NCBI GenBank assembly: GCA_041477815.1
Contig: JBGOUV010000118.1
Coordinates: forward strand, 1-16,476
Origin: JBGOUV01 sp041477815
Lineage (GTDB): Bacteria; Acidobacteriota; Terriglobia; Bryobacterales; JACQDG01
DNA length: 16,476 nucleotides
Reading direction: 5' to 3'
The position numbers and the translations under genes are program-made. The notes under the pieces are model-generated. The model was given only the letters and a program-made list of their open reading frames with translations. It did no database searches and was not told where the DNA came from. Positions 13,775 to 16,476 of this stretch are shown in pieces; positions within the stretch are counted from its first letter, which is position 1, and each line of letters opens with the position of its first letter.

Positions 13775-16476
13775 TGTCCGGCTTTGCGATTCGCAATCCG
13801 TATTTCATTGTGGTGGTGTGCCTGATCCTGGCGGTGGTGGGAACCACCTCCCTGGTCCGGATGCCGGTGGACCTGTTTCCGGCTATCGACCTGCCGGTGG
13901 TGGTGGTGGCGACGTTCTATAACGGCATGCCGCCGGAGCAGATCGAGGCCGATATCACCAGCCGCTATGAGAGGTTCTTTACCCTGGGCAGCGGCGTGGA
14001 GCACATCGAGTCGCGGTCGCTGCCGGGCACCAGTCTCATCAAAATCTTCTTTCAGCCGGGGACGAACGCCGACGCGGCCATGGCCATGATCTCGAACCTG
14101 GCCATGGCCAACCTGCGGCGGCTGCCGCCGGGGACCCTGCCGCCGGTGGTGCTGAAGCTGGACGCCTCCAGCCTGCCGGTGTGCCTGATCACCTTGAAGG
14201 GCGAAGGTCTCACCGAGGCCCAACTGCGGGACACCGGGCAGTTCACGGTGCGCAACCAGGTGGCCGGCGTGCCCGGGGCGTCGGTACCGCCGCCCTTCGG
14301 AGGGCGCTATCGCCAGATCATGGTCTACGTGGACCCGCTGAAGCTGGAGGCGCACCAGCTTAGTCCCATGGACGTAGTGCGGGCGGTGAACGACTCGAAC
14401 CTCATCCTGCCCGCGGGCGATGTCCGCATCGGCCCCATCGACTACAACATCTACACCAACAGCCAGCTTCGAGACATCGACGACATCAACCGGCTGCCGC
14501 TCAAGACCGTGGCGCAGGCCTCCGTCACCGTGGCCGACGTGGGCTACGCGCGGGACGCCTCCCAAATCCAGGCCAACATCGTGCGCGTGGACGGCCAGCA
14601 GTCGGTGTACCTGCCGGTGCTCAAACAAGGAGGCGACACCAATACCATCGCCGTGGTGGACGGCGTCAAGCAGGCCATTCAGAACCTGTTCGATGTGCCG
14701 CCGGAGCTGGTGGCGCGGACCGTGTTCGACCAGTCTTTGTTCGTCAAGCGGGCGGTGGAGACGCTGCTCCACGAGGGGGCGCTGGGGCTGGTCCTGACGT
14801 CGCTGCTGATCCTGGTGTTTCTGGGGAGCATGCGGGCCACGGTGGCGGTGTTTTTCTCGATTCCGCTGTCGGTGCTGGCGACGTTTCTAGCGCTGGGATT
14901 CGGTGGGGGCTCCATCAATACCATGGTGCTCGGCGGGCTGGCCCTGGCCTTCTCGCGCCTGATCGACAACTCGGTGGTGGTGCTGGAGAACATTTACCGG
15001 CATCTGGAGATGGGTGAATCTCCGGCGGTAGCGGCGGAGCTGGGCGGGCGCGAGGTGGCGCTGCCGGTGCTGGCCGCTACTCTGACTACAGCGGTGGTGT
15101 TCTTCCCGGTAACCTTTCTCTACGGGGTCAGCCGGTTCCTGTTCGGGGCGCTGGCGCTGGCGGTGGTGCTGTCACTGTTCGCCTCCTACGGCGTGGCCAT
15201 GACCGTGGTGCCGCTGTTCGCGTCGCGGTTTCTGCGCGGGCACCAGGAGCACGCCGGGGGATTCAACGCCTGGTTCAACCGCCAGTTTCACGCCCTGCTG
15301 GACGGCTACACAGCGACACTGGAGTGGAGCCTGCGGAAACCGGTCGCCGTGGTGGTGGGACTGCTGGCGGTGTTCGGGGCCAGCCTGCTGCTGTTGCCGC
15401 GGCTGGGCGTGGCGTTTTTTCCGCGCACCGACGCCGGGCAGTTCCTGATCAACGTCAAGGCGCCGACCGGCAGCCGCCTGGAGGTCACCCAAGAGCACGT
15501 GAAGAAGGTCGAGCAGGTGATCCGCGAGGTGGTGCCGGCGGAGGAGCTGGCCATCGTCGTCTCCAACATCGGGGTCCAGCCGGGGTTCTCGTCGATTTAC
15601 ACGAGCAACTCCGGCACCCATACGGCCTTCGTACAGGCCAGCCTGCACGAGGAGCACCGGCTAAGCAGTTATGAGTACATTGACCGGGTGCGCAAGCGCC
15701 TCGAAACCGAAGCGCCGGCGATCAGCACCTACTTCCAGTCGGGCGGCTTGGTGGATGCGGTCCTGAACCAGGGTCTGCCGGCGCCGATCGACTTGCAGGT
15801 GAGCGGTTCAAATCTGGGGGCGGCTTACGAAGTGGCCACCGGCCTGGCCGTCAAAATACGGCGCGTCCCCGGCGTCAGCGACGTCTACGTTCCCCAGGAT
15901 CTGGACTACCCCTCCCTGCAGCTTGACATCAACCGGGAGCGGGCCAGCGATCTCGGCTTGAACCAGCGCGAGGTGGTGGGGAACCTCATCACCGCCCTGA
16001 CCTCCAACCAGATGATCGCGCCGAGCTACTGGGTGGATCCCAAGAGCGGCCTGGACTACATGCTGACAGTACAGTATCCGGAAAACCAGGTGAAGACGCT
16101 GCTCGACCTGAAGGGGATCCCCCTGCGGGGAACGGGCCAGGCGCGTCCCACGCGTCTGGACGCTATCAGCACCATCCGGCGGATGGAGGCGCCCACCGAG
16201 GTGGACCACTACCAGCTTCGCCGCACCATCGATGCCTACGTGGGACTGTCCGGCGAGGACCTGGGGCGGGTGGCCTCGGACATCGACCGCATCGTCTCGC
16301 AAGTCAAACTGCCCCGCGGCGTGCGGGTGGATATGCGCGGGATGGTGCAAGGCATGCGGGCCTCGTTCCGCAGCTTTGGATACGGGCTGCTGCTGGCCGT
16401 GGTGCTGCTGCTCCTCATCCTGGTGGCGCAGTTCCAATCGGTGGTCGATCCGCTCTTGATCCTGCTGGCCGTGCCC
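13774..16476 (+). CDS. RND efflux transporter permease (3' end outside window)
   Basis: 901 residues without a stop, ending at the right edge in SVVDPLLILLAVP, the TM region after the second porter loop; about 120-150 residues are missing compared with the usual ~1030-1050. The start ATG overlaps the adaptor stop (TAATG). TM1 (FIVVVCLILAVVGTTSL) is followed by MPVDLFPAIDLPVV, standard for the family. The proton-relay region reads SRLIDNSVVVLENIYRH with D398; TM7 starts near residue 520 (KPVAVVVGLLAV) and is followed by AFFPRTDAG. Hydrophobe/amphiphile efflux (HAE-1-like) is the closest group. It exports substrates across both membranes using proton-motive force, with the upstream adaptor and an outer-membrane channel not seen. 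The substrate is unknown. No frameshift was found in the visible part. Confidence 0.93.
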   Translation, partial: MSGFAIRNPYFIVVVCLILAVVGTTSLVRMPVDLFPAIDLPVVVVATFYNGMPPEQIEADITSRYERFFTLGSGVEHIESRSLPGTSLIKIFFQPGTNADAAMAMISNLAMANLRRLPPGTLPPVVLKLDASSLPVCLITLKGEGLTEAQLRDTGQFTVRNQVAGVPGASVPPPFGGRYRQIMVYVDPLKLEAHQLSPMDVVRAVNDSNLILPAGDVRIGPIDYNIYTNSQLRDIDDINRLPLKTVAQASVTVADVGYARDASQIQANIVRVDGQQSVYLPVLKQGGDTNTIAVVDGVKQAIQNLFDVPPELVARTVFDQSLFVKRAVETLLHEGALGLVLTSLLILVFLGSMRATVAVFFSIPLSVLATFLALGFGGGSINTMVLGGLALAFSRLIDNSVVVLENIYRHLEMGESPAVAAELGGREVALPVLAATLTTAVVFFPVTFLYGVSRFLFGALALAVVLSLFASYGVAMTVVPLFASRFLRGHQEHAGGFNAWFNRQFHALLDGYTATLEWSLRKPVAVVVGLLAVFGASLLLLPRLGVAFFPRTDAGQFLINVKAPTGSRLEVTQEHVKKVEQVIREVVPAEELAIVVSNIGVQPGFSSIYTSNSGTHTAFVQASLHEEHRLSSYEYIDRVRKRLETEAPAISTYFQSGGLVDAVLNQGLPAPIDLQVSGSNLGAAYEVATGLAVKIRRVPGVSDVYVPQDLDYPSLQLDINRERASDLGLNQREVVGNLITALTSNQMIAPSYWVDPKSGLDYMLTVQYPENQVKTLLDLKGIPLRGTGQARPTRLDAISTIRRMEAPTEVDHYQLRRTIDAYVGLSGEDLGRVASDIDRIVSQVKLPRGVRVDMRGMVQGMRASFRSFGYGLLLAVVLLLLILVAQFQSVVDPLLILLAVP

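Overview
The window is GC-rich (low to mid 60s percent by eye) and bacterial. Several features point to an acidobacterium of the Solibacter/Bryobacterales type: a PEGA-domain Ser/Thr kinase plus the relic of a second kinase with the 'LGAGGMGEVYRA' signature, ThuA and xylose-isomerase-like TIM-barrel proteins carrying export signals, and an RND operon. This placement is inferred from gene style, not from a marker gene.

Layout. Bases 1-109 (minus) hold the 5' end of a HigB/RelE-type toxin gene that runs off the left edge. It is preceded by a promoter whose 17-bp spacer is filled by a perfect 11-bp inverted repeat, a likely autoregulatory operator. Bases 211-6738 (minus) form a three-gene operon: a giant transmembrane Ser/Thr kinase with about six PEGA-like repeats and a C-terminal DUF1080/lectin-like domain, then a secreted ThuA-like protein, then a Tat-exported TIM-barrel isomerase/epimerase. 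The sensor part of the kinase and both downstream products are predicted to lie outside the cytoplasm, so the operon looks like a periplasmic sugar-sensing or sugar-processing unit.

Bases 6853-7379 (plus) are a graveyard: a second kinase gene with its 5' end missing, an internal deletion, a one-base frameshift and a lost 3' half, joined to a short unrelated coding-like tail. Bases 7511-8159 (plus) carry a compact DUF433/DUF5615 (PIN-like) toxin-antitoxin-type pair with overlapping genes and a palindrome upstream. Bases 8181-9527 (minus) encode an orphan HlyD-family adaptor. After a roughly 300-bp gap with an extended -10 promoter, bases 9829-11529 (plus) hold a two-gene unit: a DUF4956 membrane protein and a two-HKD phospholipase-D-like protein. 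Bases 11554-16476 (plus) hold a putative small exported protein, an RraA-like aldolase-family protein, a lipoprotein RND adaptor and an RND permease cut off by the right edge.

The strongest candidate for something undescribed is the kinase-ThuA-TIM-barrel operon. A trans-envelope kinase appears to read an extracytoplasmic carbohydrate through a domain resembling 3-keto-glycoside hydrolases, and it is co-transcribed with two exported proteins from families known in (keto-)sugar metabolism. The DUF4956-PLD pair is the second most interesting unit. No tRNA, rRNA, CRISPR array or insertion sequence was seen.
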